The notes under the pieces: model-generated
Told to the model about the DNA's origin: nothing
The model's input: the letters and a program-made list of their open reading frames with translations, nothing else
Database searches by the model: none
Shown here: positions 14,919-22,651 of the stretch, one piece after another
Position numbering within the stretch: the first letter of the stretch is position 1
Layout of the letters: each line of letters starts with the position of its first letter
Made by a program: the position numbers and the translations under genes
From: JBDKTH01 sp964558295
Lineage (GTDB): Bacteria > Planctomycetota > Planctomycetia > Pirellulales > Thermoguttaceae
Length of the DNA: 22,700 bases
Assembly: GCA_964558295.1 (NCBI GenBank)
Contig: CAZLDQ010000088.1
Span: 1-22,700, forward strand
Direction of reading: 5' to 3'

Positions 14919-15359
14919 GTGCCGTGGTTTGTGGAGACCATTTGGCTTTGCCTTCCCAGGCTGCCACTTTACGGGCTACTGCTGGCCGTCATCCTCGCCG
15001 TGACCTGCGGCTGCAGTGGCCCCAAGGAATCTGTAGGCCAAGTGTCGGGCAAAGTCACTTCGGCCGCAGGGCCGGTAACCGATGCCAACATTCAGTTTGT
15101 CCGACCTGACGGTGTTCCGATCGGAGCGGCGACGCTCAACACATTCGGGGAATTCGTGCTCCAGAAAGCGATTCCCGTGGGCAACTATCAGGTGGCCCTG
15201 TTGCCAATCGTGGAAGAGGTCTCGGCCGAAGATGTGGACCCGCGACGCCATGAAGAAGTGGTCAAGCGAATCCCTCAGAAATACTGGGACTCGTATACCA
15301 GCGGCCTCACTGCCAGCGTCAAGGAAGGCAAAAACGCTTTCACATTCCGATTACAGTAG
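14919..15359 (+). CDS. Small lipoprotein with carboxypeptidase-regulatory-like fold
   Basis: A 146-residue protein from a GTG start with AGGAG eight bases upstream. It has a hydrophobic signal segment (about 15-29) ending AVTCGCSGPK, with a lipidation cysteine at 32 or 30; the lipobox is imperfect (T-C-G-C or A-V-T-C). The mature part begins VSGKVTSAAGPVTDANIQFV and continues with FGEFVLQKAIPVGNYQVALLP, the pattern of a carboxypeptidase-regulatory-like/transthyretin-like beta domain. Small proteins of this kind regularly follow DUF1559 genes in planctomycetes and are probably outer-membrane or periplasmic. It lies 32 bases after the DUF1559 stop and is probably co-transcribed. Function unknown. 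Confidence 0.82.
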   Translation: MPWFVETIWLCLPRLPLYGLLLAVILAVTCGCSGPKESVGQVSGKVTSAAGPVTDANIQFVRPDGVPIGAATLNTFGEFVLQKAIPVGNYQVALLPIVEEVSAEDVDPRRHEEVVKRIPQKYWDSYTSGLTASVKEGKNAFTFRLQ

Positions 15360-15380
15360 CTCTCGTCCACCGAATAGAAA

Positions 15381-15421
15381 CAAGGCAGGATGACTCGTCG
15401 GTCCGAATCGTCCTGCCCTTG
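15381..15421. terminator. Bidirectional terminator-like hairpin between convergent genes
   Basis: CAAGGCAGGATGACTCG (15381-15397) pairs with CGAATCGTCCTGCCCTTG (15404-15421) around a six-base loop, with one bulge and two wobble/mismatch positions. It lies exactly between the stop codons of the lipoprotein gene (15359) and the Gfo/Idh gene (15444), as expected for a shared terminator. Confidence 0.6.
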
Positions 15422-15443
15422 GTTCACGGTCAGCCAGAGACGT

Positions 15444-16754
15444 TCACGTCAGCTTCGTCAGCCCAGGAACCGGAACGGCATACGTGCCGTCGGCAAGCGG
15501 CTTGACCGGCGGGTCCATGTCCCAGCCACAGGTCTCGGGGCCGAGACGCCACTGGGACTTCACGGCCTCATCCCAGGTGATTTGTTGGCCCGTATAGCAG
15601 ACCATCGTGCCAAGAATCGAGAGCATCGTGCTGCGGACCATGTAGAGACCGTTGTTGATCGGCTCGCCGCGACGAACCGCGTCAAAGAGCACCTTCTGCT
15701 CCGCATCGTACATACTCGCCTTGGGGCCCTTGTATTGCCAGTTGGTCTCGCCCTCGATGCGGTTTTTCAACAAATAGCAGCGTCCCTTGGTCCCGAGGAA
15801 GGTATCGGAAACCTCTCCGTAGCAGCCGTTCTGGGCACGGACGTTGGCGTACATCCGCACTCCGTTGGCATACTCGTAAACGATCGCACTATGGTCGAAC
15901 ACGTCGCCAAAGACCGGGCCGAACGACGACGACCGGCCGCCGGAACCAAAGGCCTTCACCGGCGTTTCTTCGCGCAGGGCCCATTGCCCCTTATCCATGC
16001 TGTGCAAAAGCGACTGGGGGCAGTCGTCGCCCGAAAGCCAACGGAAGTGATACCAGTTGCGGAACTGGTACTCGAGCTCATTCCAACTCGGATCACGTTC
16101 AATGAGTCGGTAGGGCGACCGCATGTAGGTTTCCTGGATGGCAACGATCTCGCCGATCGCGCCATCGAGTACGCGTTTCATCGTCTCCTGGACGCCCGTA
16201 TCGTAGCGCCAGCACAGCCCTGAGACGACACTGAGCCGTTTCTTCTTGGCCTCCTCGCAGGCCTGCTGGACGATCTGGATGCCCGGTGGATCGATGGCAT
16301 GCGGCTTTTCTACAAATACGTGTTTTCCAGCATCGACGGCCGCTTTCAGATAGGTGGGATGAAACTTCGAAGCGCAGGCGATCAGCACCACATCCACACC
16401 GCTGGCGATCAGCTTTTGATAGGCATCGAACCCGACGAAGCAGTGCGAGTCGTCGACAGCCACTTGGTCGGGCTTGTGCTTCTTGAGATTCTCCCGGGCG
16501 GCCTTGACGCGGTCTTCAAAGATGTCGGCCACGGCAACCAGACGAACGTCGGTCCCGGCGTTCAAGGCGTTGGCCGCAGCACCGCTTCCTCGGCCGCCAC
16601 AGCCAATCAGGCCGACTTTGATCGTGTCACTGCCTGCGGCATGAACATTGGGGGAGAGGGCCAGAGTGCCGAGGGCAGCGCCCGCGGCCGAGGTCGCCAG
16701 GAAACGGCGACGCGACCATGCATCACGCGATGGACGTCTGTTTGGACTATTCAT
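15444..16754 (-). CDS. Gfo/Idh/MocA-family oxidoreductase with Tat signal peptide (second copy)
   Basis: A 436-residue protein. The N-terminus has a twin-arginine motif, SRRRFLATSAAG (14-25), a hydrophobic stretch and a likely cleavage after VHA (about residue 39). The Rossmann motif VGLIGCGGRGSGAA is at 47-60 and EKPHAIDPPG at 149-158, with Lys150 the conserved family lysine. The C-terminal half includes PVKAFGSGGRSS and ends VKPLADGTYAVPVPGLTKL. It shares the overall plan and several segments with the 453-residue protein at 7930-9291 (for example FVGFDAYQK), so the two are distant paralogues. A nicotinamide-dependent sugar oxidoreductase acting outside the cytoplasm is the family inference; substrate unknown. 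It appears monocistronic, with direct repeats 174-205 bases upstream. Confidence 0.92.
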   Translation of the reverse strand: MNSPNRRPSRDAWSRRRFLATSAAGAALGTLALSPNVHAAGSDTIKVGLIGCGGRGSGAAANALNAGTDVRLVAVADIFEDRVKAARENLKKHKPDQVAVDDSHCFVGFDAYQKLIASGVDVVLIACASKFHPTYLKAAVDAGKHVFVEKPHAIDPPGIQIVQQACEEAKKKRLSVVSGLCWRYDTGVQETMKRVLDGAIGEIVAIQETYMRSPYRLIERDPSWNELEYQFRNWYHFRWLSGDDCPQSLLHSMDKGQWALREETPVKAFGSGGRSSSFGPVFGDVFDHSAIVYEYANGVRMYANVRAQNGCYGEVSDTFLGTKGRCYLLKNRIEGETNWQYKGPKASMYDAEQKVLFDAVRRGEPINNGLYMVRSTMLSILGTMVCYTGQQITWDEAVKSQWRLGPETCGWDMDPPVKPLADGTYAVPVPGLTKLT

Positions 16755-16927
16755 TCTGTACTCCTGGGGGTCTACCCGGAAAAGGCCGGCCCGTCCCGTG
16801 GAAATGGCCTCTGACGTTTCGGCCCATTTTAAGGAAGTCCGCGTATCTCCATTCCGAGCCTAAGCCACTCCAGACGGTTGAATTGGCACCTACCATTGAA
16901 TGCACTCGGGCGAGTCCTCACAACACA

Positions 16928-16959
16928 TTTTCCGACCAATCCTGATACTTTTTCGACCA
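16928..16959. repeat. Two 11-bp direct repeats with 21-bp spacing upstream of the second Gfo/Idh gene
   Basis: TTTTCCGACCA (16928-16938) and TTTTTCGACCA (16949-16959) differ at one base and start 21 bases apart, i.e. two helical turns. Tandem half-sites at 21 bp are the arrangement used by AraC/XylR-class regulators. The pair lies in the otherwise featureless region upstream of the Gfo/Idh gene read leftward from 16754. Which regulator binds is unknown. Confidence 0.45.
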
Positions 16960-16971
16960 GTCAGAAGAAGC

Positions 16972-16989
16972 CGAAGGGGACACCCTTCG
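16972..16989 (-). terminator. Hairpin downstream of the decayed sugar transferase gene
   Basis: CGAAGGG (16972-16978) and CCCTTCG (16983-16989) form a perfect 7-bp stem with a four-base loop. Read leftward it is followed by GCTTCTTCT, a partly U-rich tail, 29 bases after the last in-frame stop of the transferase remnant. It fits a terminator for the membrane protein/transferase unit. Confidence 0.45.
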
Positions 16990-17017
16990 TGAGAGAGGCA
17001 TGGAGAAAGGGGCCCGG

Positions 17018-17421
17018 CTAAACCGTCTCCCGTACTTGGGAGTGGGAGCCCATCGGCTTTGGCATGGTCGCATGCGTCTCCGCACTGATTCCGTCTCGCT
17101 GCAGGACTTTTCCCACAGTTCGCAGAAGAATGCTCGGGTTCAGAAGCACGCTTCAGTGGTCTACGTACCACACGTCCAGAGCGAACCGCTCCTCCCAGCC
17201 AATAGCGTTACGGCCGTTGATTTGCACCCAACTGGTAATCCCCGGCTTGCCCCCTGTTCCGGAGTATCGTGGTTGAGGTACTCCATCAACAGGAGTCTCA
17301 GCCAGATGGCTAGGGCGAGAATCGCCAACACGGGAGCCAGAAACACAAGTCCTGCTACCGCAATGACAATGTCAAAGAATCGCTTGAGAAAACTCTGTAT
17401 GCGCCGGGTTCCAAAGCGCAC
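17018..17421 (-). pseudogene. Decayed bacterial sugar transferase (undecaprenyl-phosphate glycosylphosphotransferase, WcaJ/EpsL-like)
   Basis: Reading leftward from a possible GTG at 17421, the start gives IQSFLKRFFDIVIAVAGLVF and APVLAILALAIWLRL, the single membrane anchor that opens this family. The sequence then jumps directly to LLMEYLNHDTPEQ, normally found about 90 residues later; the catalytic middle part (GPVFYRQ, KFRSM, DELPQL, MSLVGPRP) is absent. A frameshift near the G-run at 17250-17256 moves the reading frame to GGKPGITSWVQINGRNAIGW and ERFALDVWYVDH. The next codon is TGA (17153-17155) where the family has Trp (DxWS). Homology continues past it as ILLRTVGKVLQRDGISAE to TAG at 17018. 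So there is one large deletion, one frameshift and one nonsense change. An intact version would start exopolysaccharide or O-antigen repeat-unit synthesis by loading a sugar phosphate on the lipid carrier. Confidence 0.85.
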
Positions 17422-17501
17422 TTTACCGTCGCGTAATGGTAAGATCGAATTCTGGCAGATTCCGGACCGACCGACAAGGGCAGTCCGCGGCAAGGCCAGC
17501 C

Positions 17502-19349
17502 CTAGTTCGTCCGGGATGCGACATCCTGTTTGCCCGCCGATTGCCTGTGGAGCCAAGGACTATCGTTGCGCACGTACAATTCCCAAAGGTCCGAGGTGGC
17601 AACCCGCGTATAATGGTCTCGCATGTACGGACCATAACAGGTATCGATCCAGAGCCCTGACGCCGCCACCAAGTATCTCTTGGGCACCATGACGTGCGTG
17701 ACTTCTTCGAAGACCCGTTCGACTGCCGGATGATGGTCGTTGTTTACGAGGTGTTTCAGATGCAAGCACAACGGGGTTCCTCGGGGGCTCGGAAGCTTCA
17801 TGATGAACGAATAAGAATTCAGGAAGTCCATCGTGAAGACCCGGCTCTTGTCGTCGGTCCAGTGTTCCAACAATGCGACGCCGTCGCTTAACCAAACCGC
17901 ATATTCACAGGAACTCATATCAGGATGATGAATCCCTCGCGCGAGGATTTTCTGAACGAGTGCCTCGTGAGTCTTGGCGTCGCCCGGGATATAAGGAAAC
18001 AGCATGTCAGACATCGTATCCGTCGGCACTCTCACGATCGCAGGGGCCGACGGAGCCTTAATTTTGCGCCAAAGGCAGCAGTAGCTCACGCTCATGGCAT
18101 CGTAGATCGCAATCGGCGCAGACAAGAGCAGAAACACCCAGACCCCGAATAACCAGCGAACCCGATCGTCGGCCGGCAGAGGTTCGGGCCCCAGCGCGAC
18201 TGTGCGTGACCGGTGAAAGCCCTCCAGAAGAAATAAAGCACTCAGGGCAAACGTTGGAATCGCCGTCCGCTGGCAGTTTGTACTGCAGATCGCGATTCCG
18301 ACTAACAACGCCGTCGCAGCGGCAAATAGAAACCTGATCCAGCCCAGGATCGCCTTGCTTCGACCAGGTATCTCTTGGCGACCGAGAATCGGCTGGGTCA
18401 TGAACAATGCAGTCCCCATCAGGGCAAGGATCAGGGGCAGATTATCGCCAACGATCTCCTTGATTTCACTGATTCGTTTCTCCAACCGATGGACCGCGGC
18501 AATATTCTGCTGATCGGCAAACATGGCGGAAACGTCAAGGGGCAGAATTGTGGCAATCAGCATCGTACCGAGAACAACGCCGCCAACTAGCGCCGCCCAC
18601 GCCTTCAACTGCGGCCGGAATAGCATGCCCAGCGGCAGCAGGCCAATGGCCACAATCGCATAGTTGACCTTTGTAAAAACCAAGGTGCTGATCACAAGAC
18701 CTGAAATCAGATATTCGGCCAGCAAACGTCGTGTTGTCAACTCCTTGCGAGGTGGAATGAGGAGTTGGACGAGCACAACGCACATGAGGGCCCAACCGAG
18801 GCGGTTGTATTGCATTGCGTAGGAAGGCAACTTATAGTCATGAACCATCCCAAGTTGGGACGTACCAAGCGGCAAGGCACCGACCATTGCTGAGAGGACT
18901 AACGCCGGAAAGGCAGCGAAACGCCGGCTCGCAAGCCACCAACAACAAAGCCCTAGCGGCAAGGCCGGCAGCAGCCCTGCATAGGCCAGAGCCGACGCAC
19001 TCGGCCCACCCAACTTCATTCCGAAAGCCACCAAGCCGACGTAGACGACGCCAAGGTGGCAGAAGAAGTCCCGGTGGGGTACCTGCCCCTGATAGACCCG
19101 CCACCCAGCGTCCAACAGATTGACAGAGTCCCACGGATTAATCATCTGATGGGCACAGCCAGTCCCCCAGACCATCCCACAGACCGTCAGCAGACAAACC
19201 ATCAATAGAGCGAAACCGATCCGATACGCCTGCTCAGAGTCGGCCTCGTACAACTGGGTCAACCATTCTTCAGGACAAACGAGCTGGCGGAATAGCCTGA
19301 ACACAATTCGAAGACCCATTTGTGTTGCCCGCTGCATCATGCACCTCAC
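17502..19349 (-). CDS. Polytopic membrane protein, glycosyltransferase-C-like (function unknown)
   Basis: A 615-residue protein that I do not recognise as a named family. About nine to ten hydrophobic segments occupy residues 42-440, and the last ~170 residues look soluble (starting after SAPIAIYDAMSVSYC). The first external loop, NPWDSVNLLDAGWRVYQGQV followed by PHRDFFCHLG (71-100), resembles the acidic loop of ArnT/RgtA-type GT-C glycosyltransferases (D...l..G.rv..G..p..Df...h), with Asp74, Asp80 and Asp94 as candidates. That would mean lipid-linked sugar as donor, but this is only a resemblance. GTG 19349 is supported by GGAG seven bases upstream; ATG 19340 is an alternative. A near-consensus promoter lies upstream, and a broken sugar transferase gene follows 80 bases downstream, so it is probably part of a decayed surface-glycan locus. 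Confidence 0.75.
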   Translation of the reverse strand: MRCMMQRATQMGLRIVFRLFRQLVCPEEWLTQLYEADSEQAYRIGFALLMVCLLTVCGMVWGTGCAHQMINPWDSVNLLDAGWRVYQGQVPHRDFFCHLGVVYVGLVAFGMKLGGPSASALAYAGLLPALPLGLCCWWLASRRFAAFPALVLSAMVGALPLGTSQLGMVHDYKLPSYAMQYNRLGWALMCVVLVQLLIPPRKELTTRRLLAEYLISGLVISTLVFTKVNYAIVAIGLLPLGMLFRPQLKAWAALVGGVVLGTMLIATILPLDVSAMFADQQNIAAVHRLEKRISEIKEIVGDNLPLILALMGTALFMTQPILGRQEIPGRSKAILGWIRFLFAAATALLVGIAICSTNCQRTAIPTFALSALFLLEGFHRSRTVALGPEPLPADDRVRWLFGVWVFLLLSAPIAIYDAMSVSYCCLWRKIKAPSAPAIVRVPTDTMSDMLFPYIPGDAKTHEALVQKILARGIHHPDMSSCEYAVWLSDGVALLEHWTDDKSRVFTMDFLNSYSFIMKLPSPRGTPLCLHLKHLVNNDHHPAVERVFEEVTHVMVPKRYLVAASGLWIDTCYGPYMRDHYTRVATSDLWELYVRNDSPWLHRQSAGKQDVASRTN

Positions 19350-19442
19350 ATGGCCACTCCGCTCTCAGTCGCCACCAACAAACGCCCCCAAGGGTCGAAC
19401 ATGACAGACTTTTGGCTGACTGGGCAAAATAGAGCGACCCGG

Positions 19443-19470
19443 ATTATAAATTTGCGCCGCAACCAGTCAA
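19443..19470 (-). promoter_or_regulatory. Near-consensus sigma70 promoter of the membrane protein gene
   Basis: On the minus strand TTGACT (19465-19470) and TATAAT (19443-19448) are separated by 16 bases, 11 of 12 hexamer positions matching consensus. The leader to GTG 19349 is about 87 bases. It lies in the gap after the cheX-like stop codon, so the membrane protein gene has its own transcription start. Confidence 0.7.
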
Positions 19471-19612
19471 GGCGACCTTTCAGACACTCACCGCTGCCAA
19501 GGTGTTCCCAAAGAACCTACGACTCCGTCGGAGGCTGGCCACACTGGTGGACAACCGGAACAAGTGCAACCGAATGGCCTGTGAGCTTCGAGGGGGAGCA
19601 GCGGCCCAGCAC

Positions 19613-20089
19613 CTAGTGGGAGGACTGGTCCGTCAGCTCCACGAGTCCGACCAACAGGTCCACATCCCCCCACTTGCAGCGACAGGGGATGACGACTGGC
19701 TTGACGTTGCGAGGAAAATCAATACAGTGCCCCTTACCCGTGATCACCGTCGGAAGGCTGACGCTCAGAGCCAATTCCTCCAGTTGAGCTTTGGCATTAC
19801 CAGAAACCACATTGGTCAATTCGCCAATGGCATCGGTCACGTCGGCATTGATTCCGGACGGACGTTCACCCAACAGGGCCTCCGCCACACAGATGGCCGT
19901 TTCCCGTTCCAAGCTGAGCACAACCGTCCCCTTCGCTCGGCCGGTAAGTCCAATGATCCCGCTCACCTCACGACTGGGTTGGGCACTGTCTCGTATGAAC
20001 GGCCGACTAAACGTCAGCTCACTAGCAAGCATCGTCTCAAACACTTTGACGACGGCAGTGATGAAAGGACTGATGAATTCGACCTTCAT
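19613..20089 (-). CDS. cheX: CheX-like chemotaxis phosphatase family protein
   Basis: A 158-residue protein starting MKVEFISPFITAVVKVFETM, the usual CheX opening; the frame stays open upstream to 20329 but that part is not conserved and lacks start support. SGIIGLTGRAKGTVVLSLER (43-62) forms the central strands. VTDAIGELTNVVSGNAKAQL (84-103) carries the CheC/CheX/FliY phosphatase signature ExxN (Glu90, Asn93) on the long helix. CheX dephosphorylates CheY-P; single-signature CheX proteins act as homodimers. No chemotaxis receptor, cheA or cheY is nearby, so it is an orphan that may serve another response regulator. The gene is divergent from comM across a 348-base gap. Confidence 0.85.
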   Translation of the reverse strand: MKVEFISPFITAVVKVFETMLASELTFSRPFIRDSAQPSREVSGIIGLTGRAKGTVVLSLERETAICVAEALLGERPSGINADVTDAIGELTNVVSGNAKAQLEELALSVSLPTVITGKGHCIDFPRNVKPVVIPCRCKWGDVDLLVGLVELTDQSSH

Positions 20090-20437
20090 CGCGGTATCTC
20101 TGGTCAAGCGATACGGTTTCCCCTCATTATGGAAAATGTAGGATATAGGCGAGGTCCCTGTAGAAAACACTATGGGTGACACAATCTGGCAGAGACGCCT
20201 TGTGTTTGTGTTGGAATGTTCACCCGGTATAACTGGAAAAGGCGGCATGCACGGGCTTTTCGGCCAGTGAACGGTCCGTGGTTGTGAGTGGAGCCAACCG
20301 ACACTAACGAGGGGGTGCGGCGAAGTCAAAGGTCACTCGAAAAGATAACGCTTGCCCCCACCCCTTGCGAGCTGATCTCCATGCCGTCACAATGAGGGGA
20401 CTGACAACCCAGATTCAATCGTGGGGCAGGACACGGA
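20090..20437. other. Divergent intergenic region between the cheX-like gene and comM
   Basis: This stretch should hold the promoters of both genes. For comM, TATAAC at 20228-20233 with TTGTGT at 20206-20211 (16-base gap) is a modest candidate, about 205 bases before the ATG. An inverted repeat, ACACAA (20179-20184) and TTGTGT (20200-20205) with GGC/GCC inside, overlaps its -35 side and could be an operator or hairpin. I found no convincing promoter for the cheX-like gene and no RNA gene. The upstream open frame on the minus strand (to 20329) does not look coding. Confidence 0.4.
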
Positions 20438-21976
20438 ATGCTCGCCAAGCTTAAAACCTTCTCGCTGTTGGGAATCGAGGCTCTTCCTGTGGAGGTTGAG
20501 GTCGACGTCTCTCCCAGCGGACTGCCCAAACAGATTCTCGTGGGCCTGCCGGAGGCGGCCGTCAAGGAGAGTGCCCATCGCATCGAGCGGGCAATGGTCA
20601 ACTCAGGCTTTCAACGCCCGCAAAGCCGCGTCGTGATCAATCTGGCCCCGGCGGATTTGCCCAAAGAAGCCGCTTCGTTCGATCTGCCAATGGCTTTAGG
20701 AATACTGCTCGGCAGCGGGCAAATGCAATCGGAACTGTTGGAGCATTATGCGATCGTCGGCGAGTTGGCACTGGACGGCACAACCCGGCCGACCAAGGGC
20801 GCTCTCTCCATGGCAATGGCCGTTGCTGAGCAAGCTGGCTTACGCGGGATCCTTGTGCCAAGCGACAGTGCTGCCGAAGCGGCGGTTGTCGAGAAGATCG
20901 AAGTCATCCCCATCGCCAGCCTTGCTCAAGCCGTAGCCTTCCTGGCAGAAGAAATCGAGATCGAGCCGATTCCCTCCCAGATGGATCAACTGTTTCGCCG
21001 TTTGGCAGTCTACGAAGAGGACTTTGCCGACGTGCGCGGACAAGAAATGGCGAAGCGAGCCATGGTGGTAGCCGCGGCCGGTGGCCACAACCTTTTGATG
21101 GTCGGGCCACCGGGGTCGGGGAAGACAATGCTCGCCAAGCGACTGCCGACGATCCTGCCTGATTTATCCTCGGACGAGTCAATCGAAACGACACGGATCT
21201 ACAGCGTTCTGGGGCGTCTGAAACCTGGACAGCCGCTTCTGGCTACGCGTCCCTATCGCGCGCCACATCATACGATCAGCGATGCCGGTCTGGTGGGGGG
21301 AGGGTCAACGCCGGCTCCCGGCGAGATCAGTCTCGCCCACAACGGTGTGCTGTTCCTTGACGAGTTGCCCGAGTTCAACCGTCGTACGCTTGAGGTGCTT
21401 CGGCAACCGCTGGAAGATGGGACCGTAACGATCGCCCGGGCGCTTTCGAGCACCACTTTCCCGGCGAATTTCATGCTCGTGGCGGCCATGAACCCATGCC
21501 CATGTGGTTATAGAAACGACCCTCGCAGGGAGTGCCATTGCACAGTCCCACAGATCGAACGGTATATGTCGAAGATTTCCGGACCGCTGCTGGACCGTAT
21601 CGACATTCACATCGAGGTGCCGGCCGTTCCATTTCGTGAACTGTCGGACGGTGCCCCGGGAACCAGCAGTGCGGAAATGCGAGCTCAGGTGTCGGCGGCT
21701 CGCGAAAGGCAGTTCCGGCGTTTCGCAGGAAGCAAAGCCCGCTATAATGCCGATATGACGCATCGTCAGACGCGGGAGTTCTGTCGCCTGGACGAGGAGG
21801 GCCGGAACCTGCTGAAGTCGGCGATGCAGGAGATGGGCCTCTCCGCACGGGCGCATGACAAAGTGCTCCGCGTCGCGAGGACGATTGCCGATCTCGATGG
21901 CTGTGACGATATTAAGCCGTTGCACATGAGCGAGGCGATCAACTACCGAGTGCTGGATCGGCGTCTATGGGCCTAG
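20438..21976 (+). CDS. comM: YifB/ComM family AAA+ ATPase (Mg-chelatase-like)
   Basis: A 512-residue protein of the usual length for ComM/YifB. The N-terminal Lon-protease-like ChlI domain (1-170) begins LAKLKTFSLLGIEALPVEVE and includes GLPEAAVKES. The AAA+ core has Walker A GPPGSGKT (223-230), Walker B GVLFLDELPEF (303-313), and NPCPCGY with C-x-C later (Cys354, 356, 366, 368), a likely zinc site. The C-terminal Mg_chelatase_C helical domain starts near MRAQVSAARERQ and ends YRVLDRRLW. ComM is a hexameric helicase that drives branch migration of incoming DNA in natural transformation; many bacteria without known competence also carry it. AGGA six bases upstream supports the ATG. A methyltransferase gene follows after 15 to 27 bases. 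Confidence 0.95.
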   Translation: MLAKLKTFSLLGIEALPVEVEVDVSPSGLPKQILVGLPEAAVKESAHRIERAMVNSGFQRPQSRVVINLAPADLPKEAASFDLPMALGILLGSGQMQSELLEHYAIVGELALDGTTRPTKGALSMAMAVAEQAGLRGILVPSDSAAEAAVVEKIEVIPIASLAQAVAFLAEEIEIEPIPSQMDQLFRRLAVYEEDFADVRGQEMAKRAMVVAAAGGHNLLMVGPPGSGKTMLAKRLPTILPDLSSDESIETTRIYSVLGRLKPGQPLLATRPYRAPHHTISDAGLVGGGSTPAPGEISLAHNGVLFLDELPEFNRRTLEVLRQPLEDGTVTIARALSSTTFPANFMLVAAMNPCPCGYRNDPRRECHCTVPQIERYMSKISGPLLDRIDIHIEVPAVPFRELSDGAPGTSSAEMRAQVSAARERQFRRFAGSKARYNADMTHRQTREFCRLDEEGRNLLKSAMQEMGLSARAHDKVLRVARTIADLDGCDDIKPLHMSEAINYRVLDRRLWA

Positions 21977-21991
21977 CCCACGAACCGAACG

Positions 21992-22588
21992 ATGCGAGGA
22001 ATCATGTCGGTCAAGCAATGTGCCAAGTTCCTGGTGGAGTTTGTCCGTCGGCCGGGGGTGGTGGGGGCTGTTGCGCCCAGTTCGCCGGTCTTAGCAAGGC
22101 GAATGGTCGAATGGATCGACTGGCAGAACGTCCATACCGTAGTGGAGTACGGCCCCGGGACAGGATCGTTCACCGGCCGGATTCTCGAAGCAATGCAGCC
22201 GGGAACCCGTTTCTTCGCCTTGGAAATCAACCCTCGATTCGTCGCGGCATTGGCCGAGAGCTACCCCAAGGTGAGCGTTTATCAAGAGAGCGTGGGCAAC
22301 GTCGAGGCGGTCTGTCGGAAGGAAGGCGTGAAGCAAATCGACGCTGTCATCTGTGGTCTGCCATGGGCCGCGTTTGCCGACACGGACCAAACGGCCTATC
22401 TCGACGCGTTGATGGCCGTCCTTCGCCCCGGCGGACAGTTCGTCACCTTTGCCTACCTGCAAGGCCTACTCCTGCCCGCTGGGCAACGCTTTCGTCGCAA
22501 GCTGCACCGCTACTTCTCCTCAGTCCAGCGAAGTAAGACCGCGTGGCGGAATTTCCCTCCGGCATTTGTCTATCGCTGCCGGCGATGA
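21992..22588 (+). CDS. SAM-dependent methyltransferase, phospholipid N-methyltransferase (PmtA)-like
   Basis: A 198-residue class I methyltransferase. The N-terminal CAKFLVEFVRRPGVVGAVAP and SSPVLARRM (10-38) is the FxxxFxxxPxxvGAiaPSSxxLAxxM signature of PmtA-like enzymes. Motif I is VVEYGPGTGSFT (50-61), the acidic residue of strand 2 is Glu78 in FFALEIN, and CGLPWAAF (121-128) is the motif IV equivalent, with VLRPGGQFVTF (motif post-IV) later. It would methylate phosphatidylethanolamine or a related lipid, though KsgA-like or other substrates cannot be excluded. It lies 15 bases after comM and is probably co-transcribed. Start choice is uncertain: ATG 21992 has no clear ribosome-binding site, and ATG 22004 has GAGGA only three bases away, giving MSVKQ. 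Confidence 0.8.
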   Translation: MRGIMSVKQCAKFLVEFVRRPGVVGAVAPSSPVLARRMVEWIDWQNVHTVVEYGPGTGSFTGRILEAMQPGTRFFALEINPRFVAALAESYPKVSVYQESVGNVEAVCRKEGVKQIDAVICGLPWAAFADTDQTAYLDALMAVLRPGGQFVTFAYLQGLLLPAGQRFRRKLHRYFSSVQRSKTAWRNFPPAFVYRCRR

Positions 22589-22624
22589 ATTCGCCTTAAG
22601 CGTGGTTCTCTGGGTAGCGACCGG

Positions 22625-22646
22625 AACGGCTTGCCGTTTGGGTTTT
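22625..22646 (+). terminator. Probable terminator of the comM-methyltransferase unit
   Basis: AACGG (22625-22629) and CCGTT (22634-22638) form a short stem with a CTTG loop, followed by TGGG and TTTTCTTCT. It lies 37 bases after the methyltransferase stop. The stem is short, so termination may be weak. Confidence 0.45.
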
Positions 22647-22651
22647 CTTCT

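Noticed and set aside
14323..14967. A 214-codon open frame on the minus strand
   Set aside because: Antisense to the DUF1559 gene, which has diagnostic motifs at both ends.
20090..20329. N-terminal extension of the CheX-like open frame
   Set aside because: Family proteins begin at MKVEF; the 80 extra codons have no conserved pattern and lie in the divergent promoter region.
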